From: Dictyophora rubrovolvata
Taxonomy: Eukaryota; Basidiomycota; Agaricomycetes; Phallales; Phallaceae
Assembly (NCBI GenBank): GCA_029959195.1
Contig: CP114121.1
Coordinates: 496,001 to 560,000, forward strand
DNA length: 64,000 nucleotides
Direction of reading: 5' to 3'
Shown: positions 1 through 12,205 of the stretch, one piece after another
How the letters are laid out: every line of letters starts with the position of its first letter
Numbering within the stretch: the stretch's first letter is position 1
Position numbers and translations under genes: made by a program
The notes under the pieces: generated by a model
Databases searched by the model: none
What the model was told of the DNA's origin: nothing
Seen by the model: only the letters and a program-made list of their open reading frames with translations

Positions 1-3000
1 ATTCGACGCCAGCGAAGGATGCTGCCTCCAAACAACGGTTGACGGTTCTAAACTTTATGCTAACAGAACTCGTATCATTCGGCGGACTGGGGACTATGAC
101 ATCTTCTAGCAGCAAACGTCGAGCGATGCTATGTAATTGGGCCATGTCTGTAATTGCTGCTTCGTGTGTCCAGACCAATGACGGTAGAGACAACAAAGAA
201 CTTTCCCCGGAATTAGTCAATATCCGTCGGCTTGTCATCGATGCTCTCAGCCGCGCAATCCGAGACCCCCTACCTTCCGAAACAGCTGATGAGCGTTATG
301 GTCGACTGCTAGCGTTAGTGGATCTAACGCATCGACTGCTTTCGGTTAAGGTAGGACTGGGTACCACGAAGCCTTTAGATGATAGTCTAGTTCATATAGC
401 CAAGCTTATGCTGGAGAAAAACTTTGTGGCGATACTCACAGGCGCCCTTGCTGAGGTAGATCTGAATTATCCTAATGTCCGAGGGCTTGTCACGGCTATA
501 CTTCGACCGATAGAGATCTTGTAAGTTTGTCCATCATTATAAGTGCGCTTTTCATTAACTCATTCGAGGTCAAAAACTGCCATAAAAATGGGACGCGTTA
601 ATGACAAGGGGAAAGAGAAACAAGAAGTTAATCTTGATCATATGGAATCTGACTCGTCGTCCGAAGAAGGGATTGCAGAAGATGGGCGAGAAGAAACACC
701 AGATCTATACAGGAATTCAGCTTTGGGAATGTGAGTCACATGTCTTTCATTTCCATTATAGTTATCTTATTATTTTCCTTTTAGTTATGGCGGGGTGCGT
801 AAAACTATCTTTTCCTTCAGAGGAAGCTAAAGCTAAACTCAGGAAATGGATGATGGTAACAATTATGAGTCAGATGATGAGATGGATGAGGATGAAGATG
901 GAGTTGCGGATGAGATGGAGTATGGAGAAGAAGATGGGTCTGATAGCGAGAATACATCAACCGATTCGGGCGATGTAGCTCCTGATGATGAGTTGGATGT
1001 TGAACCTCACAGTTCTGACGACGATGGTTGGAACGACCACGACCACGACAACGATGGAGCTCAAGACGACGACGACGACGAAAGTCAGGATGAAGAAGAT
1101 GAAGAAGGTTTAAATATTGTTACAGGGGACCAGGAAATCGCCTGGCAGGTGGAAGTGGGTAATACGTTACCTGACCTGGACAAATTTCTCAGTTATTCTT
1201 TAATAGGATATTGCAACCACAGGTAATGGAATTGATCACATTCAGCAAAATGAATTAGATGAAGAAGAGGCTATCGAAGGTATATTTAGCCGTCTATGGT
1301 TAAGAAACCGTTTACCAAACCTTAAAGGTATCCCTATGATGGCGCCGGAAGAGATTGAAGAAGTTGTCTCCGAAGACGAAGAGTGAGATACTATTCTCTT
1401 TTAGCCCGCTTAGGGACATTTTAACTCACACGGAATTAAGACTTGTAGAAGATATTGGACTGTTGGAACACACTGATTTCATTCCTTCGGATGGAGAAGA
1501 CGCCATGGGTCTTTGGTTTGGAGATCTAACTCGTGACGTAAACCCTCAGTTTTTTACTAATCCTACGATTACTGGACGCCGCCGTCGAACTGGTAATTTC
1601 TGATACTTTCTTTGATTTTTCCTCTAAAGTTCAATCTTCAGCTAATGTCGCGGGCGATTTCGCTATCTTTGGGACAAGACACAACGTCAACAGCAGAGAA
1701 GATAATTTGCTTCACCCTTTATTAACTGATCCTGCAGCGTCTGGATCCACATCTCATCCTCTCGTTCGTAGCGGTCACCGGCGCAACAGTCGTGGTAATC
1801 AAGCGATGAGCGCGTATACAGATATCTTGCATACGATTGAGGATCTTGTCAGCGGGGGTGCCTTACAACTCTTTCAGCAGTTAATGAATAGTGGGCGTAA
1901 TACCGGTGCTGGGGAATTGCAAATCGATCTTACTCCCATAAATTCACACCTTGTTCCGGGTTTGGACCGATCCAATATGTCTAATTCTGCGTGGAGGGAG
2001 AACGGGTTTTCAACTAGAGCTGATCGGAATCCTCGAGCCGAAATGCGTAATGACATTGCTGACTTTACGCCCCTTCCTACCATTCAACGCTGGCTTGACG
2101 AGGCCCGAATGATTCACGGAAAATTTATATCGGAACGGATGAACAAAGTATGCAATCACGTGACTTTGGCACTTCTTCCACCCGTCATAGCAGCAGCGAA
2201 AGAAGCGAAAGCCAAATCGGAAAGTGAGGAACGTTCTCGTGAAGCCAATGTTACCACACAAAATCAAGAATCGGCCGACGAACAAGAAGACATCCCAGAT
2301 AACGAGGGATCCCATTCCGGCAGTGAAGATGATATTTCAGATGATAGCGCTGAACAGCTCGTTCGACCGGAAAACGATCGCGACGCCATTATGGAAGATA
2401 TCAATAATAACGTCTCAATTGCAAATAATGTGGAAATGGAGGACATTGCATTGCGGAATACTGGGAACAATAATGTTGTCATTAGTGATGAAAGTCCATC
2501 CCTGGCTTCTGCCTCTGCTCCTGGATTTCCACCTGAACAAGATGTTTCAGCACCTTCTGCTTCAACGTCTGCCCGAGTAACAGTCTTAGTCAACGGCAAT
2601 CCCGTAGATATCACGGATACAGGTATTGACCCCACGTTCTTAGAGGCATTACCCGACGATATGAGGGAAGAGGTCCTAAATCAACACTTCCGCGAACGAC
2701 GGACCGCTATGCAAGAACGACAAGCTGATTCGCAGATCAGTCCGGAATTCCTGGACGCTCTCCCTTCTGAGCTTCGAGCAGAAATATTACAGCAAGAGCG
2801 CAACGAACACCGTGCTCGAGGGTCTACACAAGCTACGACCGTGGGCCCTGCTGATATAGACACGGCAAGTTTCATTGCCAGTCTGGATCCTCAGCTACGC
2901 CACGTTGTTCTCATGGACCAGGAGGATGTTTTCTTGCAAACACTTCCATCCTATCTTATCGCTGAAGCTAACGTCTATCGAGAAAACGCAGGTCGTCGAT

Positions 3001-6000
3001 TGACTTCACCTCCAGCAGTTGCTTCTGTGATAAGCCAAGGACCGGCTGCAGAAGTCATCAAGAAGTCGTCTGCACCTCGAGATTCAATTCAACTACTTGA
3101 CAAAAACGGCTTGACTACATTAATCCGGCTACTTTTTTTCCCTCAACTACCAAGAAAGAGTCTATTGCTTAAGATATTCGGTCATCTCTGCGAAAATACC
3201 AAGACGCGAGGGGAGTTATTGAATTTGTTGCTTAACATTCTTCACGACGGTACCGGTGATGTCGCAGCAGTCGATAAAAGCTTTTCCCAGCTGTCATTTA
3301 GAAACCGTGCGCAGTCTCAAGTGACAGCGAAAGGTTCCTCAAAGTCAAAGCTTGCAATCGAAACACCAGCATCGTGGCAGATCACTAATGAGAATGCTCC
3401 GAATTTAGTGGTTCAGCGAGCCTTAGAAGCACTAACATATATCGTATCTGCCAACGAACTAGCTTCCAAGTTCTTCCTAACAGAACAAGAAGTTCCCTTG
3501 AATTTCAAGCGGACTTCGACCAAAAAGGGAAAAGGAAAAGAAAGGCAGCAACCCCAAACACATTATCCGATCGTTTCCCTGCTGGCTTTGTTGGACCCTC
3601 AGACACTACTTAGGATCCCGACAACGATGGATTCTTTGGCAGCATTATTATCCACAATTACACGACCACTGGTTACTTTGAGAGACGTCGAAAAGAAGGA
3701 ACAAACAGAAAAGATGGATGCCGGAGGGGATAATCCAAGATCCCCGCACGACGATCATTCATTGAATGCTCCGTTAAGTGACCGGCTGCCTCAGCCATCA
3801 CCTGAAGTTGTTCAAAGCTCTGGGGAAGTCGCGTCTCAAGGTAATTGATTTCTTGTAGGCTGGGATTATTTAATATGCAATTGTATATCTAGATGTCGCC
3901 AAGGTAGACAAACCGGAGATTAAAGATTCGCAAGAGATGTCCCTGTTGAAATTACCCGTCGTTCCAGCTGCATCTCTGCGATTCATCGTGAATATACTGA
4001 CTGTCGGGGAATGTTCCGGACGCACTTTCCAAGCAACTTTGGCTTTGATTCAACATCTATCGCATCTTCCCGACTCTCGAGACATTATCGCCTCGGAATT
4101 ACGCTCAAGAGCTCAAGAGCTGGGGATGAGTATCCATAATGATCTTGATGCTTTACATGATGTGCTTCAAAAAGATGCTACCGGAGAAGATATCCCGGCG
4201 ACTATTGCCGCCAAATTTTCACCTGCTTCTTCCGACCAAGCTAAACTTCTGCGCATTTTAAAGACAATTGATTACATGTATTCTTCAAAAGTGACAACGA
4301 TGGTACTGCAACCATCTTCCTCCACAACCGAGGTGCAAACATCTGACGAGGAGAAGGTACATGCAATCTACGAATCCTTCCGCTTTTCTCCGCTTTGGAG
4401 GAGACTGGGGGACTGCCTAGCAGTCATTGAAGAAAAATCCGATGTAGAGCATATGGCAACCGTACTTCTTCCGCTAATCGAATCGCTAATGGTGGTTTGC
4501 AAACACGTAGGTTCTAAGGCGTCGTCCTCGACCCGCAATCTCCGTGCTTCTGCGTCTCCCAGACCGTCCAACTCTGCACGAGACACAATGGAAGACTTGT
4601 TTATATCCTTTACCGATGCTCATCGTAAAGTTTTGAATTTAATGGTTCGTAACAATCCTTCTCTAATGAGTGGGTCTTTCGCGCTATTGGTTCAAAACCC
4701 TCGCGTCTTGGACTTTGACAACAAGCGTAACTACTTCTACCAACAATTACGCCGTAGGCCTCATAGCAGAGAACACCACGGAACCTTGCAGTTAAATGTT
4801 CGACGTCCACGCGTTTTCGAAGATAGTTACCATCATCTTCAACGCAAAACTGGAGAACAAATCAAATATGGGAAGCTCAGTGTTCGGTTTTATGAAGAAG
4901 AAGGTGTCGATGCCGGAGGTGTCACCAGGGAATGGTTCCAGATCCTTGCCCGTCAAATGTTCGATCCGAATTATGCGCTGTTCCAACCGTGTGCAGCTGA
5001 CAAGCTTACGTATCAACCTAATCGGGCATCGCGTGTTAATCCCGAGCATCTCTCATTTTTCAAATTCGTCGGCCGTATCATTGGCAAAGCCATTTTCGAT
5101 AACAGGTTACTAGAAGCCTATTTTGCCCGATCACTATATCGACAATTACTAGGTAAACCAGTGGACTACAAGGATGTGGAGTGGGTGGATCCGGAATACT
5201 ACAATAGTTTGGTCTGGATTTTAGAAAATGATCCGACACCCCTTGAACTCACGTTCTCGACGGATGCGGATGAGGTAAGGTTCCAACGTTTGTCTTTTGT
5301 CTTCAGAGCGTACTTAGTTCAAAACAGTTCGGGGTAACTCATCTGGTTGAATTGAAAGAAAATGGCGCGAACATTCCCGTTACGCAAGAGAACAAACGAG
5401 AATTCGTGCAGCTTTCTGCTCACTACCGGCTAACAAAGTCTATTAAAGACCAAATTGACGCCCTTCTCGGTGGTTTTTATGATATCATTCCCAAAGACCT
5501 CATTTCAATTGTAGGCCGCCTCAGTCAGCAGACAAGCTTGAAACTAACTTCTTTTCTCTGCTCCTTGTCTAGTTCAATGAACAAGAACTCGAGCTTCTGA
5601 TTTCCGGTACTCCAGACATAGACATTGATGAATGGCGAGCTGCCACGGAATATAGTGGGTACACAGGCTCAGACCCAGTAATTGTTTGGTGGTGGAGAGC
5701 GTTAAAATCGTTCAATCGAGATGAACGAGCCAAAGTTTTAAGTTTTGCTACAGGTATGCTAGCATTTTCAGACTCTGTAACCCATTAGCTCATTCGAACC
5801 AGGTACTTCTCGCGTCCCTCTTGGCGGGTTTGGGGAGCTACAGGTTTGCTTCTTTCGCTAAATCCGTGTTTCTATTAATATACTGATGACCTAACTAGGG
5901 CGTTCAGGGCGTTCAACGGTTTTCGATACACAAAGCATATGGTGAACCTGATCGTTTACCACAAGCCCATACATGTACGTCTATCGACTATTATATTCCC

Positions 6001-6199
6001 TAATTATTACTTAGAATGGTTGCTTGTTTCTTCCCTCAGGTTTCAATCAAAGTGAGTAGACATGACCTTCGTTGCTTCACAGATCGATTAATTGCGTATG
6101 GCTTTAGTCGATCTTCCTCAATACTCTTCCTATGAGATGCTCAGACAGCAGTTACTTCTTGCTATCAATGAGGGAGGCGAAGGCTTTGGCTTTGCATGA
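1..6199 (+). CDS. TOM1: HECT-type E3 ubiquitin ligase, Tom1/HUWE1 family (5' partial)
   Basis: C-terminal 1815 residues of a giant HECT ubiquitin ligase; the start lies left of the window. I read 15 exons: 1-520, 569-730, 785-794, 843-1154, 1207-1279, 1328-1382, 1441-1592, 1642-3840, 3893-5274, 5328-5510, 5573-5753, 5803-5843, 5899-5974, 6040-6051, 6108-6199. The summed length from the first full codon divides by three. A long Asp/Glu-rich tract (843-1120) is followed by ubiquitin-binding-like motifs (FLEALPDDMREEVL, FLDALPSELRAEIL; about 2630-2790), as in DUF4414 of HUWE1. The HECT domain runs from about 4690 to the end (DAGGVTREWF, FVGRIIGKAIFDNRLLEAYF, FSIHKAYGEPDRLPQAHTCF). The catalytic Cys is 34 residues from the C-terminus, as usual, and the protein ends EGFGFA. 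The family polyubiquitinates nuclear and misfolded proteins. Family assignment is very secure; the short exons are inferred from frame and conservation. Confidence 0.95.
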
Positions 6200-7143
6200 C
6201 ATATTTCTCGTGCATATATTTCATAATTCAACACCGTAATAATAGCATTTTGACATTTGTAAAAGTATCATCTGCAACTTTACTCTGAATAGCTGTAAAT
6301 ACAAAAAGATTCGCTTTCATTGAATTTAATTAATTTGCGAACATTTTGATATATTTTCTCTTCACTACGCCGACAAATGCTGCCATGTGGACGAAAGATA
6401 CCCAACCGAGACTCGACCTTTTTTTCCCGGAGGTTGCAATCACAACACAGTGCCCTCGCAAAAAAAAAAGATGATGAATCTCGCTTTCAAGACCCTTGCG
6501 CTATCCGAGTAATTTCTCCGGATAGAGGAGAGAATTTCCCAACCCGTTTTTTTTTTCCGAGAGCTTAAGGACCTTTAACATATGAAACAATGTTATCTGC
6601 GGCGATATCAAGCTTGGAAAGAAAAAGGCTTTCACAAATCACGACGGCATTAGTGGATTTTCATGCCAAGTTCTCTGAAGTTCCCTGGGAAATTAAGGAT
6701 AGATTTCCCAGAACAACAAACGGCAGAGCGAGATCCCTTAACCTCGGCAGAGGTGCTTTTGATAGCGAGGGAACTTACGCTTAGATCCGCTAACAGATCT
6801 TCTTTTCTTCGATCTTCCCTCTCCGTCTATTCCCTCCCTCCTTGTCTGACCCCAGAATTGGAATGCTTATGATCTCATCTCATGAAACTAGGTGCCAAAG
6901 CGAGAATGTGCCACAATAACCATTAAAGCCTTTTTAGCTTCCATATGAATTTTTTTCAACCGTCGGATTTGATGGTGTGAATGTGAAGAACGATTCCAAG
7001 CACGTCAAGCGCATATAAAATGGAGGTCATTTCACGACTCTACACCACCAAATAAAACACCCTCTCTCACTTACGAGATTTTATTCCCTACTTGCCCTAG
7101 TCTATAGTCCTTCCTCGCCTTTCTTAACGCATTAAAAGACGAT
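6200..7143. other. Intergenic region, 3' of HECT gene and promoter of small secreted gene
   Basis: No supported gene. Short open frames at 6377-6568 and 6590-6872 lack family resemblance and splice context. The right part carries a TATA box at 7014 and a pyrimidine-rich stretch before the ATG at 7144. Confidence 0.6.
7014..7019 (+). promoter_or_regulatory. TATA box of the small secreted protein gene
   Basis: TATAAA about 130 bp upstream of the ATG at 7144, followed by a CT-rich tract typical of fungal core promoters. The spacing fits a transcript with a roughly 100-nt leader. It supports the small downstream frame being a real gene. Confidence 0.55.
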
Positions 7144-7406
7144 ATGCAAGCACCTCCCTTCATCGTATCCACCTTTGTCTTTGTCTTGCTGACCTGTGGG
7201 ATGCAAGTAGCTGGTGAGCTACTCCCCTTGTGGCCTGTTCGTTACAATAGTATCTCTTTTCTGACGATATTTCAGCAAACCCTGTTGCTCCCCGTGAGCC
7301 GATACCTGTGAGTAAACTTTCTGCCAAACTTGAGGTGTATCAAAGAAGCCAACAGTTGACCCAGTCCACGGATTGTGGCGTCGTCGGCTCCATGTCGTGC
7401 AATTGA
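7144..7406 (+). CDS. Small secreted protein, 66 aa, C-terminal Cys-X7-Cys
   Basis: Two exons, 7144-7213 and 7276-7406, joined over a 62-nt GT-AG intron. The first 24 residues form a clear signal peptide (MQAPPFIVSTFVFVLLTCGM then QVAA), with likely cleavage before NPVAPREPIP. The mature part is about 42 residues, Ser/Gln-rich, with only two cysteines, both near the C-terminus (TDCGVVGSMSCN), which could form a small disulfide loop. A second GTGAGT...CAACAG segment (7308-7355, 48 nt) could be removed without changing frame, giving a 50-aa form. I recognise no family. A fungal effector-like or signalling peptide is possible but is inference only. Confidence 0.6.
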
Positions 7407-10014
7407 AATCAAAACAAAAAGGAGCCTTCGAAGCTCCAGCAAGCAAATTATAAATGCCGCTTTTGGGTGAGTGAGTTAAGCAGGGGGGGGTCAATCATAT
7501 GGTTTGAAGCCAGACATTCTCACAGAACATGCCTTTGATGCCTACTTCACTGATACCCGACATTCGATTTTCCTTCTTTTAACGTGCAAAAAACATAGAC
7601 TATTCAATGGACCTGTAGAATTCCTCGTAGATTAAATTTTATTCCCTTTCCCTATCCCAAAGAAATAGACTCAGTTTCATTTGATTACATATCTATCTGT
7701 CTGAATGAATTTACCCACAAACGAATGTGAAGAACGGAGGGAAAGTCATAAGCTAAAACCTTAAACTAGTTAAAATTATGAAAAGGACTGAGAACGAGAA
7801 GAGAACACACCTTGTGTAAACATGTGACCAAAACATCTAATCGTCGAATCCGAAAGCTTATAGATAGACAGATAGATAGACAGATGGCCTTACAATCATA
7901 CTAGAGAAGAGAACCTGATTTGCTTTTGCGGTAGAGAATCAAATCGGGGGGATGACACCAATACCCAAAATGATACCCGACCACCTATAGGGGTAGGTCA
8001 CTGTTGTCGGAAAAATCCACGGAAAGCGCAGTACATAGTCGAAGTATTCCGAAAAGGACAATACTGGCGTAAAAGTAATTAAACGACAAGACTGATTGAG
8101 AACTTTGGGTGTGTCCTGGATGGAAGATCTAGATTCTTGATTTACCCCTTCGGCGAACTCCAGAGGAAGTGAGCGCAGGCGGCAGACCTGAGTACACTTG
8201 TTATACATATATAGAAATACGGCAGCGGTGTGTGTTATCTACGAGATTGACGCTGCAGTTCTGCCAAGTGACGATATGAAAGGTGTCAATATATAATATG
8301 TATATGTAGTTAAAACAAGCAGAACTTTGAGGCTCGAGCGACTCGGAATATCATCGGAGTTCGGTTATCTGAATGATAATACGTATTATACCCATCGCTT
8401 ACTGCATGCTAGTGTCGCATTACGAGAAGCGTACTACGCCGTCTGGTATTGTGATCAAGTATGATCTTAGATTTGAAGAAAATGGCAGAAACACTGGTCC
8501 TATCATTCCCGAGGTAAAGCCTTCGAGCAACCAAACTTCATCAGACCTTCAATTTCCGTCGTCGTACGACAACGTTAAAAACTATGTTGATCTTGGAACA
8601 GAATCTTAGGCACACTTCAAAACGCGGGCTGTCTTGGGAAATTCTTGTTTGCTTAATTCACATGGCCGCTGCCAGTGGCACGCGAAAAGCGAAATTGTTC
8701 AGCCTCATAATTCCGAAATTCTTTACATAAACGGGACGTGTCCTATAAGCAACAGAAGAGAAAGAAAGAACAAGGTCCCATTTCTTGGCCATTGCATGTA
8801 CAGAGTGTGCATGCCTTTATGGCAAACAAGTCGTATGATCAGTGGGCTTTGAAATCATCAGCGGGTTCCGCGACGTATTATTGGGAGAAGCTTCTAAATG
8901 GTTTACAACCAGACAAGGGGCCGTGTCTATCCGAAAATACTGTAATGATTTCCCTCGCGTGAATTAAGGTCACCCACGACGAAAATCAATTTTTCTTTTA
9001 CTGTATTTTTTCTCCCAACAATGCTGCCGTAAAGACCCTAAATGACCGTGACCCACCTGCTACTCTAATTCCTAATTTCTAATTTCTCTTCTCTCGTCCC
9101 TTCTTAGGTTTCTCTCTCCTGTGGGGGCACATCTCCAGAAAGATCTCACGTTCCCAGCACCTTCGCTAATCTCAAAAACACTGCATGTCCACGCTCGCAT
9201 GTCAGCCAACAAAAGGTATTCGAAACTAATACGTTCACTGCTTATGAGCCGTATCAAGTTGGCAGATACTATCAACCCAAGAAAAAAACCCACTCGAAAC
9301 GTGTCTTCTGCCGAAATTAACTCCATCAGCCAATGCACGGATTAATGACAGATCTACTGAGATGATCTATTGGCGTGCACAATTGTTTTTGTAAATTGCA
9401 CGGAAAATGCCGGACGCCACCCATGAGACGACGCATCTGGTGCTTCGCATTTGCTCCAATTGGCATTCCAGCAGGCACCGGGCACCCATCACAAATAAAG
9501 CGTAATGTCAGTCATTATTAAAGCGCCGCGCTCTAACTGGATGACGGCATGTAAGTCAATTTTAAACAGGTTGCGTTTACGGATTCCGCTCACCTAAATG
9601 GAATACCGGTTGCAGGGACCACGAGATGACATCCATCCACCCAGTAACCCACTCTCATTCTCATGTGTTTGCAAGCTTGCGTTGGTTTCTTTCCGGGACC
9701 CCCACCAGCTAGAGCGACAAAGCAAGGCGAGGTTGTTGGTTTGACATGGTACGTACCTCGAAAAAAGAAGAAGAAGAGTCCGACCGTCCCTGCTCGAATA
9801 CACTTCTAAAAGCAAATTCCCCGCTGTTGTTTTGTTGTTCCATGACGGGTCGTCTGTAGTGCCAATCACTAATCGAAACGGCGACGATAGCCCAATCAAC
9901 GAATGTTTATGATAAGGCAAACAAACTGGCGTTGCATTGCAATAATTGTTAAATCAAAACAGGTGTTATTTAGAGACGCTTGACGAATAAGAGACGTCCC
10001 GTCCCTTCTTAGAT
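7407..10014. other. 2.6-kb intergenic region without supported gene
   Basis: Scattered open frames of up to 108 codons on both strands show no recognisable domain or coherent splice pattern. A GATA/GACA microsatellite occurs at 7861-7885 and an AT-rich stretch near 8285-8310. I see no tRNA, terminal repeats or transposase remnants. Confidence 0.55.
7861..7885. repeat. GATA/GACA tetranucleotide microsatellite
   Basis: Imperfect tandem TAGA/CAGA units (tagatagacagatagataga and following bases) in noncoding DNA. Confidence 0.7.
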
Positions 10015-11458
10015 TTATAACTTCGATTTGACGCTTCCGTCTTCCTCTCGTACCTTGACCACCACTTTGCCGTAAGTGTGTCGTTTTTCCAGGGCTTCCA
10101 AACCAATATGTAACTGGTCAAGTGTATATCTCCGTTCATACACAGTTGGTATCACTTTCTTGGATTCCCAAAGGCTAACAAAATCAATAAACTAAATGTT
10201 TATTATGCACGTTCAAGTGGAAGGTACGCCTTACTTTGTTAGGCCTTGCCACACTCCCGCAATAGCTTCAGGCTCGTTCTCTAGCAAAATAATAAGCCAA
10301 ACCATTCGCTTTTTTTTTAGAAAGAACTTTAACTCTTACTGAGATAAGCACCCCAATGTATCCCCACAATGGATATATTTTTAAGGAGAACAAGATTGAG
10401 AGGCAGCTGAGCGCCATGAAGAGAGAAATGTTAACACAGATCAAAATTAAGGACAGTGGATGACTCGGACGGACCTTTTCTATCTCTCCCGCAACAAATC
10501 CTACGACGAGTGCCCGTCCCTTCCATGCAATACACTTCAATGAATCTGCGTGTGAATCAACATTTCTTGCATATGTTTACGCCATTCAATCGCATGTATC
10601 TAACCTCTGATTAGACCAACAGGATCGTACACGACGTCTGTGTACATGTAACCATGTCAGAGCATTAAAATTTGCTAAGAGTGATAACGACGCCTACCAA
10701 CGCCTTTTCCCTTTGTAATTCGCATGACTTCCTTCTGCCAATCTGAGATAACGCGTTAGGGACCAGATTAACGTGAATAACCGACGAATGGGTGTATACC
10801 AGCTTCTCTATAATTCAAGACTTCATCGGCACCACCCATGCGCTTCGCAATGTCGAGCTTCTCCTTCGTACCCGCTGTCGCAATAACCATCGCGCCGACA
10901 GCCTTGGCAATTTGGACGGCACACAAACCAACACCTCCAGCAGCAGCGTGTACAAGAACCCATTCCCCTTTCCTCAATTGCGCCCGACCAATCAGAGCTT
11001 CATAACTGGTTGGGTATGTTACATAAAGACCCGCAGCCTGGTCATAGGACATCCCTGACGGAATGTGTCTGATTCTACTCCAATCCACGGAAATGTGTTC
11101 TGCATATGCGCCTTGACTAGCCCCAAATATTCTATCTCCTGGTTTGAAAGGACATCCTTTGGGAATCGGTGATGTCGCGGATATACGTCCAGCGAACTCC
11201 GAGCCTAGAATAAATGGAAACAGCGGTCGAACCTGATACTTGCCTTGAGCTTGTAAGATACTAAAAAAGGGAAATAATTCAAAGATTCAGTCTTGTGTTA
11301 CGTTACAGTGTGCAATTTCGCGCGCACTCGAAAAAGTTAAGCGCTGCCGAATGAACATCCACCAGCACTTCGGAAGGGCCAGTGTTTGGAACAGGGACGT
11401 CCTGAGCAATCCTTAGTTTTGAAGGATGCGCATAGCTAGATATTTGCCAGGCCTTCAT
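10015..11458 (-). CDS. Quinone oxidoreductase, zinc-type alcohol dehydrogenase (MDR) superfamily
   Basis: Eight exons on the minus strand: 11458-11328, 11260-10800, 10742-10698, 10637-10605, 10545-10475, 10406-10340, 10280-10235, 10174-10015, giving 337 aa in frame, the normal length for zeta-crystallin-like NADPH:quinone reductases. The N-terminus is MKAWQISSYAHPSKLRI, with a GroES-like half (LGSEFAGRI, GDRIFGASQGAYAEH). The Rossmann nucleotide-binding loop is VLVHAAAGGVGLCAVQIAKA, followed by DVVYDPVG. The C-terminus is THTYGKVVVKV-like. No structural zinc cysteine cluster is evident, as expected for QOR members. It probably reduces quinones or enones with NADPH in the cytosol or mitochondria. 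The start codon lies 146 bp from the divergent LYR gene. Superfamily is secure; substrate is unknown. Confidence 0.9.
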
Positions 11459-11604
11459 TGTGATGATGGGAGAGAATACTAGTTGAAATCCTCTGTCGAA
11501 AAGATGGTAGCATTTGCTTCCGGGTTGTGTCGGCTTTATCACGATGCCGGCTTATCACATGACTTGATAAACCGGCTGATTCGCCGCTCAGAATTCGGCA
11601 CTGA
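11459..11604. promoter_or_regulatory. Shared divergent promoter, quinone oxidoreductase / LYR gene
   Basis: Only 146 bp separate the two outward-facing start codons, so 5' UTRs and promoter elements of both genes must lie here. No clear TATA box is visible. Confidence 0.6.
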
Positions 11605-12205
11605 ATGTCGATGGAATTATCCTCGTCATTAACATCGACGTACCGTTTATTTCTGCGCGCCATTTCTGCCTCGGTTTTGCATCATGGCCCAACTAAACGG
11701 AGTTTTCACCTGATATATCGTCGGCCTTTTGTGGAGGCAGCACTAGTCGAAAAGAGATTACTTGCAACTGAAGACGAAAGAACTCGTGAATCGTTGGAGA
11801 AGTGGTTGATCGAGTGGCATAAACGAAGTTTGTCGCGCTTTGTTTTCTTGAAAGATGCAGTCGTTTTTTCAATTATACCCCGTAGTTGATATCACTCTCG
11901 AGCTGCTATACAGCTCCGCCACGAGTCGAGGAGTCGCCCATCGCCTGACACGGAATCTTGGTCTGCTCACACGCAATTATGTAGAAGAAGCAAATCAAAC
12001 GGGACCGGTATGGAATGGTCAGCATCCCCCTAAGGCAGAGGCACGACGAGCAAAGTCGCAGTCAGAGGCCGAGTCCTTGGATAACATAATTTTCACTGCA
12101 ATCGGTGAAGCTATTCGATTTGCTGAAGGTCATTCGGGTATTATTTTGGGGAGACTTCCGCCACCGACCGCGATTGAAAAAAAGCGAAAGCGAAAATTTA
12201 TGTAG
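11605..12205 (+). CDS. LYR-motif-like protein, probably mitochondrial
   Basis: Two exons, 11605-11827 and 11886-12205 (58-nt intron), give 180 aa. The join restores a continuous frame (WHKR-I-DITLELLYSSATSRG). The N-terminus has the Complex1_LYR-type pattern STYRLFLRAISASVLHH, with the tripeptide as TYR rather than LYR, followed by basic and aliphatic positions. The C-terminal part (SRGVAHRLTRNLGLLTRNYV, then AIGEAIRFAEGHSGIILGRL) resembles, from memory, the extension of fungal hypothetical LYR proteins. LYR proteins assist assembly of mitochondrial respiratory complexes and Fe-S clusters, usually binding acyl carrier protein. The role of this member is unknown. An alternative start is the ATG at 11611. 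Confidence 0.6.
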
